Below, piece by piece: positions 53,158 to 61,605 of a stretch of 64,000 nt of DNA; position 1 is the first letter of the stretch; each line of letters opens with the position of its first letter. The translations under genes and the position numbers were made by a program. The stretch comes from a methanogenic archaeon mixed culture ISO4-G1 (GTDB taxonomy: Archaea > Thermoplasmatota > Thermoplasmata > Methanomassiliicoccales > Methanomethylophilaceae), in contig CP013703.1 in NCBI GenBank assembly GCA_001563305.1, positions 1,413,773 to 1,477,772 of the forward strand. The letters are read 5' to 3'. Under the pieces are notes generated by a model, which was not told the origin of the DNA, did no database searches, and was given only the letters and a program-made list of their open reading frames with translations.

Positions 53158-53189
53158 AACTCCATAGTGCTGGCTGGACAAATTGGGTA

Positions 53190-53266
53190 TGGTGCCCGCG
53201 CCGGGATTCGAACCCGGGTCAAAAGATCCGCAATCTCACAGGATATCCAAGCTACCCCACGCGGGC
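53190..53266 (-). tRNA. tRNA-Arg (anticodon GCG), CCA encoded
   Basis: Minus strand: acceptor GCCCGCG/CGCGGGC, anticodon loop TTGCGGA giving GCG, T arm CCGGG-TTCGAAT-CCCGG, discriminator A, CCA encoded. The D arm matches tRNA-Arg(TCG). The outermost anticodon-stem pair is T-T in this reading. Confidence 0.92.
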
Positions 53267-53302
53267 AAAATCTGCGGTACCTTGAGTAAGGTTAAGAGGT
53301 TT

Positions 53303-53494
53303 TCATGCCTCTGGGTGAGACAGGTAGCGGGTGATGTATCCTGCGATCCTGTTCCTCATTGTCACCGATGAGACATCTGTCAGAGTAGCGACCATCTCCT
53401 TGTTGCCCTCGAAGTCCTTGGTGAAGGCCTGGGGGTACTTGTTGAGGAGCTCGATCGAGACTCTCTTGATGTATGTGGGTCTGATTCTTCCCAT
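53303..53494 (-). CDS. rps17e: 30S ribosomal protein S17e
   Basis: 63 residues from ATG 53494 (MGRIRPTYIKRVSIELL), a complete archaeal S17e with the conserved ending RNRIAGYITRYL. It has no bacterial counterpart. Single gene between tRNA-Arg and thyX, both on the same strand. Confidence 0.96.
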   Translation of the reverse strand: MGRIRPTYIKRVSIELLNKYPQAFTKDFEGNKEMVATLTDVSSVTMRNRIAGYITRYLSHPEA

Positions 53495-53570
53495 ATAGGT
53501 CACCGAACTGAACCCGATTAAGCCGATACCTTATTTAAAAGTATTCGCGGGGATTCAAGGGAGGAGCCTC

Positions 53571-54233
53571 TCAGAGGAGATCCTTCCTGGGATGCCCGCA
53601 GGTCTTCTTGCCCTCGGGGCACGGGCCCCTGACGCACGGCGGACCGGCGTTCTTGAAGATGACGGGTGAGACCTCCTTGCATATGGCAAGCATCTGGTCG
53701 GCCATCTCCCTGATCTCCCACTGGGCACGGTTGCAGCACCTCAGGGAGAAGAAGTGCAGCAGTTCGCGAGCGTTCATGGTGACGGTGATGTTCGTGGTGC
53801 ATCCGTTCGGGAGCAGATACCTTGCGTCCTCCGCCGGGATCCCCATCTCCTCGAGCTTCTTGTAGGCATCCCAGATGTCGTCCATGACGGAATCGTAGAG
53901 CTTCTCCGCATCCGCGTTGCCCTCGATGGTATGGGGCGTGACGTAAGTGGCGGAGTCCATGGAAACGTACCTCTGGCTCTGTTGTGAGAACGATGCGACC
54001 CTGTGCCTCACCAGCTGATGGGTCAGCGCACGGGAGACCCCCTCCACGGAGAATGTGAAGACAGCATGCTCGATGACGGAGTGGTGCCCCATCCCGACGA
54101 TCCTGCCGAGGACCTTCTCGGAATCGATGTCCTCCACGATCTCCATCGACGATTTCTCCGAATAGCATGAGTTCCCCGCCGCGGCGCATATCCTGTCCGC
54201 GTCCGGTGTGCAAGCCAGTAGTTTAACCTTCAA
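53571..54233 (-). CDS. thyX: Flavin-dependent thymidylate synthase
   Basis: 220 residues with the ThyX motif RHRVASFSQQSQRY and the C-terminal CNRAQWEIR region. It methylates dUMP using methylene-tetrahydrofolate or -pterin with FAD and NADPH. The tail has a cysteine-rich extension (CVRGPCPEGKKTCGHP). Its start overlaps the end of the upstream TraB-like gene by 11 bases. Confidence 0.96.
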   Translation of the reverse strand: MKVKLLACTPDADRICAAAGNSCYSEKSSMEIVEDIDSEKVLGRIVGMGHHSVIEHAVFTFSVEGVSRALTHQLVRHRVASFSQQSQRYVSMDSATYVTPHTIEGNADAEKLYDSVMDDIWDAYKKLEEMGIPAEDARYLLPNGCTTNITVTMNARELLHFFSLRCCNRAQWEIREMADQMLAICKEVSPVIFKNAGPPCVRGPCPEGKKTCGHPRKDLL

Positions 54234-54942
54234 GTGTCTCCCTCCCGTCCCAGATCATCTGGCGAATCCTGTTCATCTTCTCGCGGTCCATGATGTCGCT
54301 CAGGCGGATCTTCCTGATGTGCTCATCCTTCAGGAGCGCACAGATCCCTTCGACGTGTGCATCCCCGACCACTACTACCATGTTATGGTATGTATCCGTT
54401 AAAGCGTTTATCTGGTCGGCCATGTAGACGTTCCTCTCGTCGATCAGCTTCCTGACCAGCGTGGGGTACCTGCGCCTCATGTCCTCTATGTAATCCTGCT
54501 CGTTGGCGGCGAACTTGCGATGGGTCTCCTCGACCTTCTTCGCCCCGCCGAAGGAATCCTTCAGACTGGACAGCCTGTAACGGAACCTCTCCCCTCTGGA
54601 CATCTCCTCCCACATCTCGTTCATGACGCGCATGGCGTCGGTGTCGATGGGGACGATGGCGGCGTTGAGCAGCTTCCCGGTGTTCACCGCCGCGAGGAAC
54701 TCGCTCCCCAGCTGGCTCCCGTTCTGCTGAGACATCTTCTGCTGGTACTTTGCGGTGTTGTTGTAGATCGTGGAGGTCCTCTGCTCCCCCTGGGGCTTCA
54801 CGCCGTTGTAGTCGTCCATCATCGCCTGGTAGCGGGCCTTGTCCAACTCTATCAGGACGGCATCCGGCCAGGTGTTCTTGACGATGAACGACACGGGCTC
54901 CGCGAGATTGAAAACATGCCCGGTGCCCACGATCGTGATCAT
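54223..54942 (-). CDS. TraB-like (TraB/GumN family) protein
   Basis: About 239 residues from ATG 54942 (MITIVGTGHVFNLAEPV). The paired GTGHV and VVGDAHVEGI motifs with conserved histidine and glutamate are those of TraB/PrgY/GumN proteins, which are thought to be metal-dependent peptidases related to Tiki. The middle is helical and charged, and no membrane segment is seen, unlike many archaeal TraB proteins. Overlaps thyX. Confidence 0.82.
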   Translation of the reverse strand: MITIVGTGHVFNLAEPVSFIVKNTWPDAVLIELDKARYQAMMDDYNGVKPQGEQRTSTIYNNTAKYQQKMSQQNGSQLGSEFLAAVNTGKLLNAAIVPIDTDAMRVMNEMWEEMSRGERFRYRLSSLKDSFGGAKKVEETHRKFAANEQDYIEDMRRRYPTLVRKLIDERNVYMADQINALTDTYHNMVVVVGDAHVEGICALLKDEHIRKIRLSDIMDREKMNRIRQMIWDGRETLEG

Positions 54943-55051
54943 GCTCCAGTAGAGGGCGAGTTGCGATATAATACGATGCCCTGGGTCGCCGTTCCCTATT
55001 GCCGGGGACGTCAATTCTTATCTATCCTTGGCGCATACATCCAATACAAAG

Positions 55052-55315
55052 ATGAATCCGAAGAAGCAGTTCAGACTGATCACCTACGTCACGGTTGCGA
55101 TCGTGGCCGCCATCCTGTTGGTAGCTGCGGTGCTCATTTATTACTACAACTCGGGTCAGATCGATTATAACATGTTAATCATGTCCTGCGCCGTGCTCTC
55201 ACCCGCGATGTTCCTGGTCGTCATCATCTACGCCGTCATGGCCATGAAGACCGACGACACGGCCGCCAAGTACGAGGAGTACGTTAGAAGACTCAAGGAA
55301 GAGAAGAAGCAGTGA
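55052..55315 (+). CDS. Small two-helix membrane protein
   Basis: 87 residues from ATG 55052 (MNPKKQFRL). Two membrane helices (near 10-33 and 42-66) and a charged C-terminal helix that could form a coiled coil. No function recognised. Confidence 0.65.
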   Translation: MNPKKQFRLITYVTVAIVAAILLVAAVLIYYYNSGQIDYNMLIMSCAVLSPAMFLVVIIYAVMAMKTDDTAAKYEEYVRRLKEEKKQ

Positions 55316-55365
55316 CCGCATTCGGTTATATGCTTCCTTTACATCCTGTCCTGTGAGGAGAACCT

Positions 55366-56019
55366 ATGGGGAGATACGATCTGGTCTGCTTCGACATGGA
55401 CGGCGTCCTGACAAAGCTCAGGAGCTCATGGTGCTGGGTGCACCAATGCTTCGAGGTCGACAACGAGCCCGCCTACCAGGCGTACTGCAACGGGGAGATC
55501 GACGAGAGCGAGTTCATGAGGAGGGACATCGGACTCTGGACCGCCAAGAACCCCAAGGTCACCATCGACGAGATTGCCAAGCTCTTCCAGAACATGCCTC
55601 TGATCGACGGCATCCAGGAGACCATCGCATGCCTCAGGGACAACGGCATCAGATCGGTGATCGTCAGCGGCGGAATCGACAAGGCCGCTCAGCTCATCAA
55701 GAACGAGTTCGGATTCGACGACTTCGCGGCGGACGAGATCTGCTCCAACCCGGACGGGACGCTCACCGGAGAGGGGAAACTGATAGTCGACCTCAAGGAC
55801 AAGGGCATAAACGTGCGTCACTTCATCGAGAAGTACAACACTGTGCCAGAGCGCACGGTATCGATAGGGAATTCCTTCACCGACATACCTATGTTCAAGA
55901 ATTCGGGCATGTCGATAGCGTTCAACCCCACCGACCCCTACACGAGCGATGCGGCGACCTATACAGTGGTCTCGGACAACATCGCGGATGTCCTGGATTA
56001 CATCCTAGACGACGAATGA
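55366..56019 (+). CDS. HAD-IB family phosphatase, SerB-like
   Basis: 217 residues. Motif I DMDGVLT, motif II VIVSGGI and motif III/IV GNSFTDIPMF are intact. The helical cap after motif I is that of phosphoserine phosphatase. It may complete serine synthesis from phosphoserine, though other small phosphomonoesters cannot be excluded. The stop abuts the convergent zinc-finger gene. Confidence 0.85.
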   Translation: MGRYDLVCFDMDGVLTKLRSSWCWVHQCFEVDNEPAYQAYCNGEIDESEFMRRDIGLWTAKNPKVTIDEIAKLFQNMPLIDGIQETIACLRDNGIRSVIVSGGIDKAAQLIKNEFGFDDFAADEICSNPDGTLTGEGKLIVDLKDKGINVRHFIEKYNTVPERTVSIGNSFTDIPMFKNSGMSIAFNPTDPYTSDAATYTVVSDNIADVLDYILDDE

Positions 56020-56679
56020 TCATTCGTCATCTTCGTCGAAATCGAAGTCCTCGAAATCCTCTTCTTCATCATCTTCGAACTCGAGGACGTCGTACCTCTT
56101 CTTCCTGTACTTGCCGTAGATCCTGGTGATGTCCCTGGCCTCCGCGGCACCCTTCTTGACCAGGCTGTGCTTGGTCTTGATGGCGTGGATTAGACAATCG
56201 AAGTCCTCGAACGAGAGCTGGGTGCCCACGACGAACTCGTCGTCCGGCAGCGCCTCGACCCTCAGGGAGTATGTCCTGGAATCATCGTTGACGGAGACCT
56301 TGATGCTGAGGACGTCGAACTGCTTGACCCAGAGCTTCCTCACATTGGTGGCCAGCGTCTTCTTCACCAGCTTCCCGTTGATGGTATCGATGTGGGTGAC
56401 CTGCACCCTCCTGCCGTCGTCGAGGAAGAACTCGTCCTCCTCCTGGATGATGTCGTTGCTCTCGATGGTCGTACGGACGGTCTCCGAGACATCTCCGTCA
56501 CTGAAAACCACAGGGACCTCGATGAGCTCCGGGATCTTGATGGTCTCCGAAGTGACACGCCCGCATCCCAGGCACTTGAAGGTGCCCTCGATGGAGGCCT
56601 TCCCCATCCTGCCCTTGAGTATCTGATGCTCGGTCTCCTCCCCGCACTCGGGGCAGTCGTAGTACAGCGTTTCTGGCAT
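56020..56679 (-). CDS. HVO_0476-type zinc-finger protein
   Basis: About 219 residues from ATG 56679 (MPETLYYDCPECGEE). One N-terminal zinc ribbon (CPEC...CLGC), a beta-rich middle with a central LWVKQFDVLSIKVSV segment, and a strongly acidic C-terminus (mostly D and E over the last ~20 residues). Proteins of this type are conserved in Euryarchaeota; function unknown, nucleic-acid or chaperone binding possible. Five codons of leader precede this start. Confidence 0.75.
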   Translation of the reverse strand: MPETLYYDCPECGEETEHQILKGRMGKASIEGTFKCLGCGRVTSETIKIPELIEVPVVFSDGDVSETVRTTIESNDIIQEEDEFFLDDGRRVQVTHIDTINGKLVKKTLATNVRKLWVKQFDVLSIKVSVNDDSRTYSLRVEALPDDEFVVGTQLSFEDFDCLIHAIKTKHSLVKKGAAEARDITRIYGKYRKKRYDVLEFEDDEEEDFEDFDFDEDDE

Positions 56680-56698
56680 CTCTCTCTTGAGCATGGTA

Positions 56699-57274
56699 TC
56701 ACTCCGTCATGAACGGGAAACCGTGTCCCGGTATGATGACATCGGCGTAATCCCTTATCTTCTTTATACTTTGCAATGCGAGACCCTCGTCCGTGTTGAT
56801 CCTGGGGGCTATGTTCCTGAAGAAGTTGTCCTCCAGGGGGATCGCGTCCCCTGCGACCACGTACTTACGGTCCGCGTCCACGAACACGGACATCTCCTCA
56901 GGGCAGTGCCCCGGAGTATGCACCAATCTAACGCCCTCGCACAGCTTGAACTCCTCGCCCCTGACGACCTTAGCGTCGGGAAGATCCAGATCCGATCCCT
57001 CGTGGATGTACACCTTGGCACCCTTGTACATGTCCAGGTTCTCCAGGTGGTCCCCGTGGGAATGGGTCAGCACCACGATGTCCACCTCCTTGGGGAAGAC
57101 ACCGATCTGCTTGAAGGACGTCTTGACGGACGGCCTCAGGTATCTCGTGCTGGGGTCTACCACGATGTTGTGGCCCGGCGCCCTGATGAGCACGCTGGTG
57201 GAATCGGCCTTGAGGATGTTGCCCTCCTCGTCGCGTTCGAGGTCGCCGACCGCAAGGATGTCCAATTGGATCAT
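56699..57274 (-). CDS. Metallo-beta-lactamase fold hydrolase
   Basis: About 191 residues from ATG 57274 (MIQLDILAVGDLE). Metal ligands THSHGDH, TPGHCPEE, GDA and PGHG are all present, so a two-metal hydrolase is expected. Close to the family of small archaeal Zn hydrolases; substrate unknown. The gene runs away from the HMA-csoR pair, sharing the palindrome-bearing gap. Confidence 0.88.
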   Translation of the reverse strand: MIQLDILAVGDLERDEEGNILKADSTSVLIRAPGHNIVVDPSTRYLRPSVKTSFKQIGVFPKEVDIVVLTHSHGDHLENLDMYKGAKVYIHEGSDLDLPDAKVVRGEEFKLCEGVRLVHTPGHCPEEMSVFVDADRKYVVAGDAIPLEDNFFRNIAPRINTDEGLALQSIKKIRDYADVIIPGHGFPFMTE

Positions 57275-57602
57275 GGACCAGACATTCAGATGCAGGGATA
57301 AATCGATTGCCGAATAGTTGGCTCTGGAGGGACTGGTGGATTGCCTTGGCTCTATCGGTTCCATTCCGTCCATTCGAGACATATCCATCCGTATCCTGAA
57401 TGAGCACGTTCTGGCCCTCTTTCAAGAAAGAGGTGTGATTCCCAAAGACAGTATTTAAAGAAAAGTCAAACTATAATATTTTGACTTTTCTTGACTTTTT
57501 GAAACCGTTCGCTTTTTCCCATGAGAATACCGCTGTGAAGGATGCTTGATCACCCAAGCCTTCAAACCAAGACTAAAAATGCCTCGGCGCGATCCCCTCT
57601 GT
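57275..57602. other. 328-base gap between the MBL hydrolase and HMA genes
   Basis: Contains the large palindrome at 57458-57501 and promoter elements; no gene is supported in it. Minus-strand reading frames in the area overlap HMA-csoR and look like shadows. Confidence 0.6.
57458..57501 (+). promoter_or_regulatory. 13-base perfect palindrome enclosing the TATA box, plus third half-site
   Basis: AAGAAAAGTCAAA (57458-57470) faces TTTGACTTTTCTT (57480-57492) around CTATAATAT, which looks like the TATA box itself. TTGACTTTTTG (57491-57501) repeats the half-site in tandem. A protein bound here would block the TATA-binding protein directly. The likely ligand is the CsoR-family regulator encoded 350 bases downstream, though CsoR sites elsewhere are usually GC-rich. 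Confidence 0.65.
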
Positions 57603-57824
57603 ATGAGGATGCTCTTCTTCGTATCGGGACTCACGTGCCAGGAATGCGCCGACAAGCTGGAGGCGCACATCCAGAAGCAACCCGGCGTCATCGGAGCGGC
57701 GCTGATGGTCACCGGAAGGTTCGTCATCGAATGCGAGGAGGACAAGGCGGAGGCCATCGCGGAGGAGGTCATGAGATCCGCCCCGAAGGCACAGGGCGAC
57801 GTCAGAGTGAAGCGCATCCAATGA
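57603..57824 (+). CDS. HMA-domain metal-binding protein
   Basis: About 73 residues from ATG 57603 (MRMLFFVSGLTCQECADKLE); 57579 is an alternative start. One ferredoxin-like HMA domain with the C-x2-C site. It may shuttle Cu+ or another soft metal. It precedes a CsoR-type repressor by 31 bases, like the copZ-csoR pairs of bacteria, but no P-type ATPase is beside it. Confidence 0.82.
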   Translation: MRMLFFVSGLTCQECADKLEAHIQKQPGVIGAALMVTGRFVIECEEDKAEAIAEEVMRSAPKAQGDVRVKRIQ

Positions 57825-57855
57825 TTCTTTTAACCTACTCGCCATACCGAAACGC

Positions 57856-58128
57856 ATGAAGGAATGCATGGATTCCGAGAACCTCCACAGACGCCTCAGG
57901 AAGATCGCGGGCCAGGTCGCGGCCGTAGACCGCATGATCGACGAGGACGTCCCGTGCGAGGACATCATCATCCAGATCAACGCCATCAAGAGTGCGATCC
58001 GCAGCGTGGGCCAGATCGTCCTGGAAGGGCACATCAACCACTGTGTCAAGGAAGGGATCCAGCATGGGGACGCCGACAAGACGATAGCGGAATTCTCGGA
58101 AGTCATCAGGCAGTTCTCGAAACTATGA
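57856..58128 (+). CDS. csoR: CsoR/FrmR family metal-sensing repressor
   Basis: 90-residue all-helical protein. The Cu(I) ligand pattern is present as C34, H59 and C63, the same spacing as C36-H61-C65 of the known copper sensor CsoR. It would release DNA on copper binding. Paired with the HMA protein and, by inference, with the 13-base palindrome upstream. Confidence 0.9.
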   Translation: MKECMDSENLHRRLRKIAGQVAAVDRMIDEDVPCEDIIIQINAIKSAIRSVGQIVLEGHINHCVKEGIQHGDADKTIAEFSEVIRQFSKL

Positions 58129-58137
58129 AGGCGAATC

Positions 58138-58704
58138 ATGGAATACGATCCGTCTATCAGCATTCTAAGCGATCCAGAGGTCTACCCGCCTTCGGAGGAC
58201 AGTATATTCTTCATAGAATCCCTGAAAGTGTCCGAAGGGGAGAGAGTCCTGGAGATCGGATGCGGTTCCGGAGTGGTATCGATACACTGTGCCAGGAACG
58301 GCTGTGAGGTGACTTCCGGGGACATCAACCCGAGAGCCGTGAAACTCACCAGGAGGAATGCCGAGCTCAACGGTGTGCGCATCGATGTAATGGAGACGGA
58401 CGTCTACTCGAACATCGACGGACAATTCGATACGATCCTGTTCAACCTCCCGTATCTCCCTGTTGACGAGGAAGGACTCCTTGCCAAGTCATGGTCGGGA
58501 GGGCCCGACGGGCTCGGACCGCTGCCCGAACTCCTAGAGGGTGCACCGGAGCACCTGAACCCGAACGGGAGGGTCGTTGTGGTCGTATCATCGCTTATGG
58601 ACACCCCCGCGCTTTGGGACCTCATCGGGGATCGCCGTTACGAGGTCATAGGAGAGCTCAAGCTGTTCTTCGAGAAGCTGAGCGTCCTGGAGATACATTG
58701 GTAA
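58138..58704 (+). CDS. HemK2/PrmC-like class I methyltransferase
   Basis: 188 residues: SAM-binding LEIGCGSGVVSI, DINPRAV and the catalytic NLPY motif of glutamine N5-methyltransferases. The short single-domain form is that of archaeal/eukaryal HemK2 (Mtq2), which methylates release factor aRF1 with Trm112. It begins nine bases after csoR. Confidence 0.88.
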   Translation: MEYDPSISILSDPEVYPPSEDSIFFIESLKVSEGERVLEIGCGSGVVSIHCARNGCEVTSGDINPRAVKLTRRNAELNGVRIDVMETDVYSNIDGQFDTILFNLPYLPVDEEGLLAKSWSGGPDGLGPLPELLEGAPEHLNPNGRVVVVVSSLMDTPALWDLIGDRRYEVIGELKLFFEKLSVLEIHW

Positions 58705-58739
58705 AGGAATCTAAACTAAAATTGCACGGTAGTGGGATC

Positions 58740-59654
58740 ATGATGTCGAACAAGGTCGCCGGTTTCCTCGCCGCATTGACCGCGGGGATCGTCTGGGGGT
58801 TGCTGGGACCCGTGGTGCGCGACCTCAACGACGCCGGCATCGACTCCAGCCAGATAACCTGCATACGCTTCACCGTCGTCGGGCTGATCGTATTGGCGTA
58901 TCTCCTGGTCAAGAACCGTAAGGAGCTAATGGTGGACGGGAGGACCATGATCATCCTCCTGGCCACGGGTATAATCGGGACGGTGTTCAGCTCAGTCTGC
59001 TACCTTGGTGCGATGGACTATATCTCCCTGGGCCTGGCCTGCGTGCTGGAATTCATCAACCCCTTCCTGGTGGTCCTGATATGCGTACCCCTCCTGCACG
59101 AGCCCCTGACGACCACCAAGGGCGCATCATGCATAATCGCGTTCGTCGGGTGCATCATGTGCATGGAACTGATCACGAAACCCGGATTCTTCGATATGTG
59201 GGGGATCACCCTGGGACTGCTGTCCGGACTGTTCTTCGCCGTCCACACGATAGGGATCAAGGTCGTGGCCAACCGCGGGTATTCCTCTCTCAACGTCCTG
59301 TTCTACACATCCATAATCTGCGGTCTGGCACTCATGCCCTTCTGCAACATCGGCGGGGCGATTGACGTGTTCGCGGCCGACGGGGACGCCCTGATCAGGA
59401 TACTGTTCCTGAGCACGGCGCTGACCTTCATCCCCTCCCTGCTTTTCATCTACTCCGTCGAGAAGATAGATGCCGGGATCGCGGCGATCATCACCTTCGT
59501 AGAACCCATGGCCGCCGCCATCGTGGGATACGTGTTCTACGGTGAGACCATGGGGATCGAATCGCTGATCGGAGTGACCCTGATCCTCATCGCTCTGGTC
59601 CTCGTCAACAGGAAAGGGAAGGTAATCATAGGCGGGAACGATCCCACCGAGTGA
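58740..59654 (+). CDS. EamA family (DMT) transporter 1
   Basis: 304 residues from ATG 58740 (or the next codon ATG 58743). Ten membrane helices in two EamA repeats; first repeat ends with the GLACVLEFINPFLVV segment, second carries VEPMAAAIVGYV. EamA proteins export amino acids or metabolites. It is the most divergent of the three tandem copies. A TATA-like TAAACTAAAA lies in the end of the methyltransferase gene. Confidence 0.88.
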   Translation: MMSNKVAGFLAALTAGIVWGLLGPVVRDLNDAGIDSSQITCIRFTVVGLIVLAYLLVKNRKELMVDGRTMIILLATGIIGTVFSSVCYLGAMDYISLGLACVLEFINPFLVVLICVPLLHEPLTTTKGASCIIAFVGCIMCMELITKPGFFDMWGITLGLLSGLFFAVHTIGIKVVANRGYSSLNVLFYTSIICGLALMPFCNIGGAIDVFAADGDALIRILFLSTALTFIPSLLFIYSVEKIDAGIAAIITFVEPMAAAIVGYVFYGETMGIESLIGVTLILIALVLVNRKGKVIIGGNDPTE

Positions 59655-59689
59655 CCTTACTCTAAGGTATTAATTGCGAAATAGTTTAA

Positions 59690-59711
59690 TTATTCAAACT
59701 ACGTTGAATAA
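59690..59711. promoter_or_regulatory. Perfect 8-base inverted repeat before EamA transporter 2
   Basis: TTATTCAA (59690-59697) faces TTGAATAA (59704-59711), six-base spacer, just downstream of a TAGTTTAAT TATA-like element. Candidate operator. Confidence 0.5.
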
Positions 59712-59727
59712 CGTAGGAAAGGATGCA

Positions 59728-60651
59728 ATGGCCGATTTAACGAAACAGGTTGGAACGGCGGCCGGTATAGCCTCAGGCGTACTCTGGGGATTCCTCGGCG
59801 TTTTCTCCAGGGAACTTACGGCCTACGGTATGAGCTCCATGCAGATAACCTGCATGCGCTTCCTGTTCCTGGCCCTGGGCGTCCTTCCGTACATCCTTCT
59901 GTTCGAGAGGGACCAGCTCCGCATCAGCAGGAAATCCCTGGGGATACTGATCTTCATGGGCGCCTTCGGCCTGGCCTTCAGTTCCGCGGCGTACATGGAG
60001 TCCGTCAACCACGCATCCCTGGCGGTCGCTTCGATCACATCCAACCTGCACCCGTTCTTCGTCCTGATGTTCTCGATCCCGCTCCTCCACGAGAAGCTCA
60101 CCAAGATCAAGGTCATCTCCCTGCTGATAGCATTCACGGGCTGCGTCATATGCACCGGGATCTTCAGCACCCCCGAGACCATAGACTACTACGGCGTGAT
60201 GATGGGTGTCTCCGTCGGAGCCATCTACTGCTTCTACACCATAGGGTCGAAAGTGGTGTCATCCCGCGACGTGTCGATAATGGGCGCCATGTTCTACACC
60301 GCGCTCTTCAGCTCGCTGGCACTTATCCCGCTGTGCGACTTCCCTGATGCCATCACCACCGTCGTCACGAACGTCCCGGTGCTGGAGATCATGCTTGTAT
60401 TCTCGCTCGGGATGTCACTCGGCCAGATCATCCTCTACATCTACGCTGTGGGAAAGATCGGCGCAGGGAAGGTCTCCATCCTGATCTATTCGGAGACCAT
60501 AGCCGCCGCGATCATCGGCCTCGCACTGTACGGTGAACCAATCACCTTGGACGTCGTCGCCGGAATGGCCCTGGCGGTGGTCGGACTGGTGATCCTGTAC
60601 ATGGACAAGCAGAACGACGGCATCAAGAGGGATGCACCGGTGGAGCGGTGA
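59728..60651 (+). CDS. EamA family (DMT) transporter 2
   Basis: 307 residues from ATG 59728 (MADLTKQVGTAAG). Ten membrane helices. It shares with copy 3 the phrases WGFLGVFSRE, GSKVVSSR, KIGAGKVSIL, YSET and a C-terminal MDKQND, so the two are recent duplicates. Confidence 0.9.
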   Translation: MADLTKQVGTAAGIASGVLWGFLGVFSRELTAYGMSSMQITCMRFLFLALGVLPYILLFERDQLRISRKSLGILIFMGAFGLAFSSAAYMESVNHASLAVASITSNLHPFFVLMFSIPLLHEKLTKIKVISLLIAFTGCVICTGIFSTPETIDYYGVMMGVSVGAIYCFYTIGSKVVSSRDVSIMGAMFYTALFSSLALIPLCDFPDAITTVVTNVPVLEIMLVFSLGMSLGQIILYIYAVGKIGAGKVSILIYSETIAAAIIGLALYGEPITLDVVAGMALAVVGLVILYMDKQNDGIKRDAPVER

Positions 60652-60678
60652 ATACACTTATTATCGATTATTCGGGAA

Positions 60679-61605
60679 ATGGGAACCATGGGAAGCAGTA
60701 TCGGTGCCATAGCGGCGGTCCTCTCCGGAGTAGTCTGGGGATTCCTCGGTGTGTTCTCGCGCGAGTTCGCCGCCATCGGGCTGGATTCCGTACAGGTCAC
60801 CTGCCTGCGCTTCCTCTTCCTGACACTGGCCGTGTTCCCCTACATGTTCCTCTTCAGGAGGGACGAGCTGCGCATAGACCGCAAGAGCCTGGTCATCCTG
60901 ATACTGATGGGGACGCTGGGATTCGGACTAAGCTCCATATTCTATGTGGCATCGGCGAACCTGGTGTCGCTGGGACTGATATCCGTCCTGGCCAACAGCG
61001 CACCGTTCTTCGTGATACTGTTCTCGGTGCCGCTCCTCGGAGAGGACATAACCAGATACAAGATCGTGGCCGTCATCGTCGCGTTCTTCGGATGCGTCCT
61101 GTGCACCGGGGTGCTGACGGACCCCGGGGACATGAACGTGCTGGGCGTGCTGATGGGATTGGGGTCCGGATTCGTGTACAGCTTCTACACCATGGGCTCC
61201 AAGGTCGTGTCCTCGAGAGGGGTGTCGGTCATGGGGATCCTGTTCTACGTGTCCCTGTTCGCTTTCATATTCACCCTGCCCATGTGCGATCCGATAGATG
61301 CCATCAACGTGATGGCGACCGACGGCTACGCCCTGGTCCTGATGCTGCTATTCGCCTTGGGAATGACGATGACCCAGATGTTCCTTTACAGCTTCTCGAT
61401 AGCGAGGATCGGAGCGGGGAAGGTATCGATCCTGGTGTATTCCGAGACCATATGCGCCACGATGATCGGGCTGCTCTGGTACGGGGAGATGCTGACCTTC
61501 GAGATCGTGGCCGGCATAGTCCTGACCATGGTCGGTCTCGTGATAATCTATCTGGATAAGCAGAATGATGCCGTGGCCGGTCCCGAAGGACCGGACAGCG
61601 GCTGA
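60679..61605 (+). CDS. EamA family (DMT) transporter 3
   Basis: 308 residues from ATG 60679, ten membrane helices, closely similar to copy 2 (WGFLGVFSRE, GSKVVSSRG, RIGAGKVSIL, LDKQND). It follows 27 bases after copy 2 with its own TTATTATCG promoter-like element. Its stop meets gatE convergently. Confidence 0.9.
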   Translation: MGTMGSSIGAIAAVLSGVVWGFLGVFSREFAAIGLDSVQVTCLRFLFLTLAVFPYMFLFRRDELRIDRKSLVILILMGTLGFGLSSIFYVASANLVSLGLISVLANSAPFFVILFSVPLLGEDITRYKIVAVIVAFFGCVLCTGVLTDPGDMNVLGVLMGLGSGFVYSFYTMGSKVVSSRGVSVMGILFYVSLFAFIFTLPMCDPIDAINVMATDGYALVLMLLFALGMTMTQMFLYSFSIARIGAGKVSILVYSETICATMIGLLWYGEMLTFEIVAGIVLTMVGLVIIYLDKQNDAVAGPEGPDSG

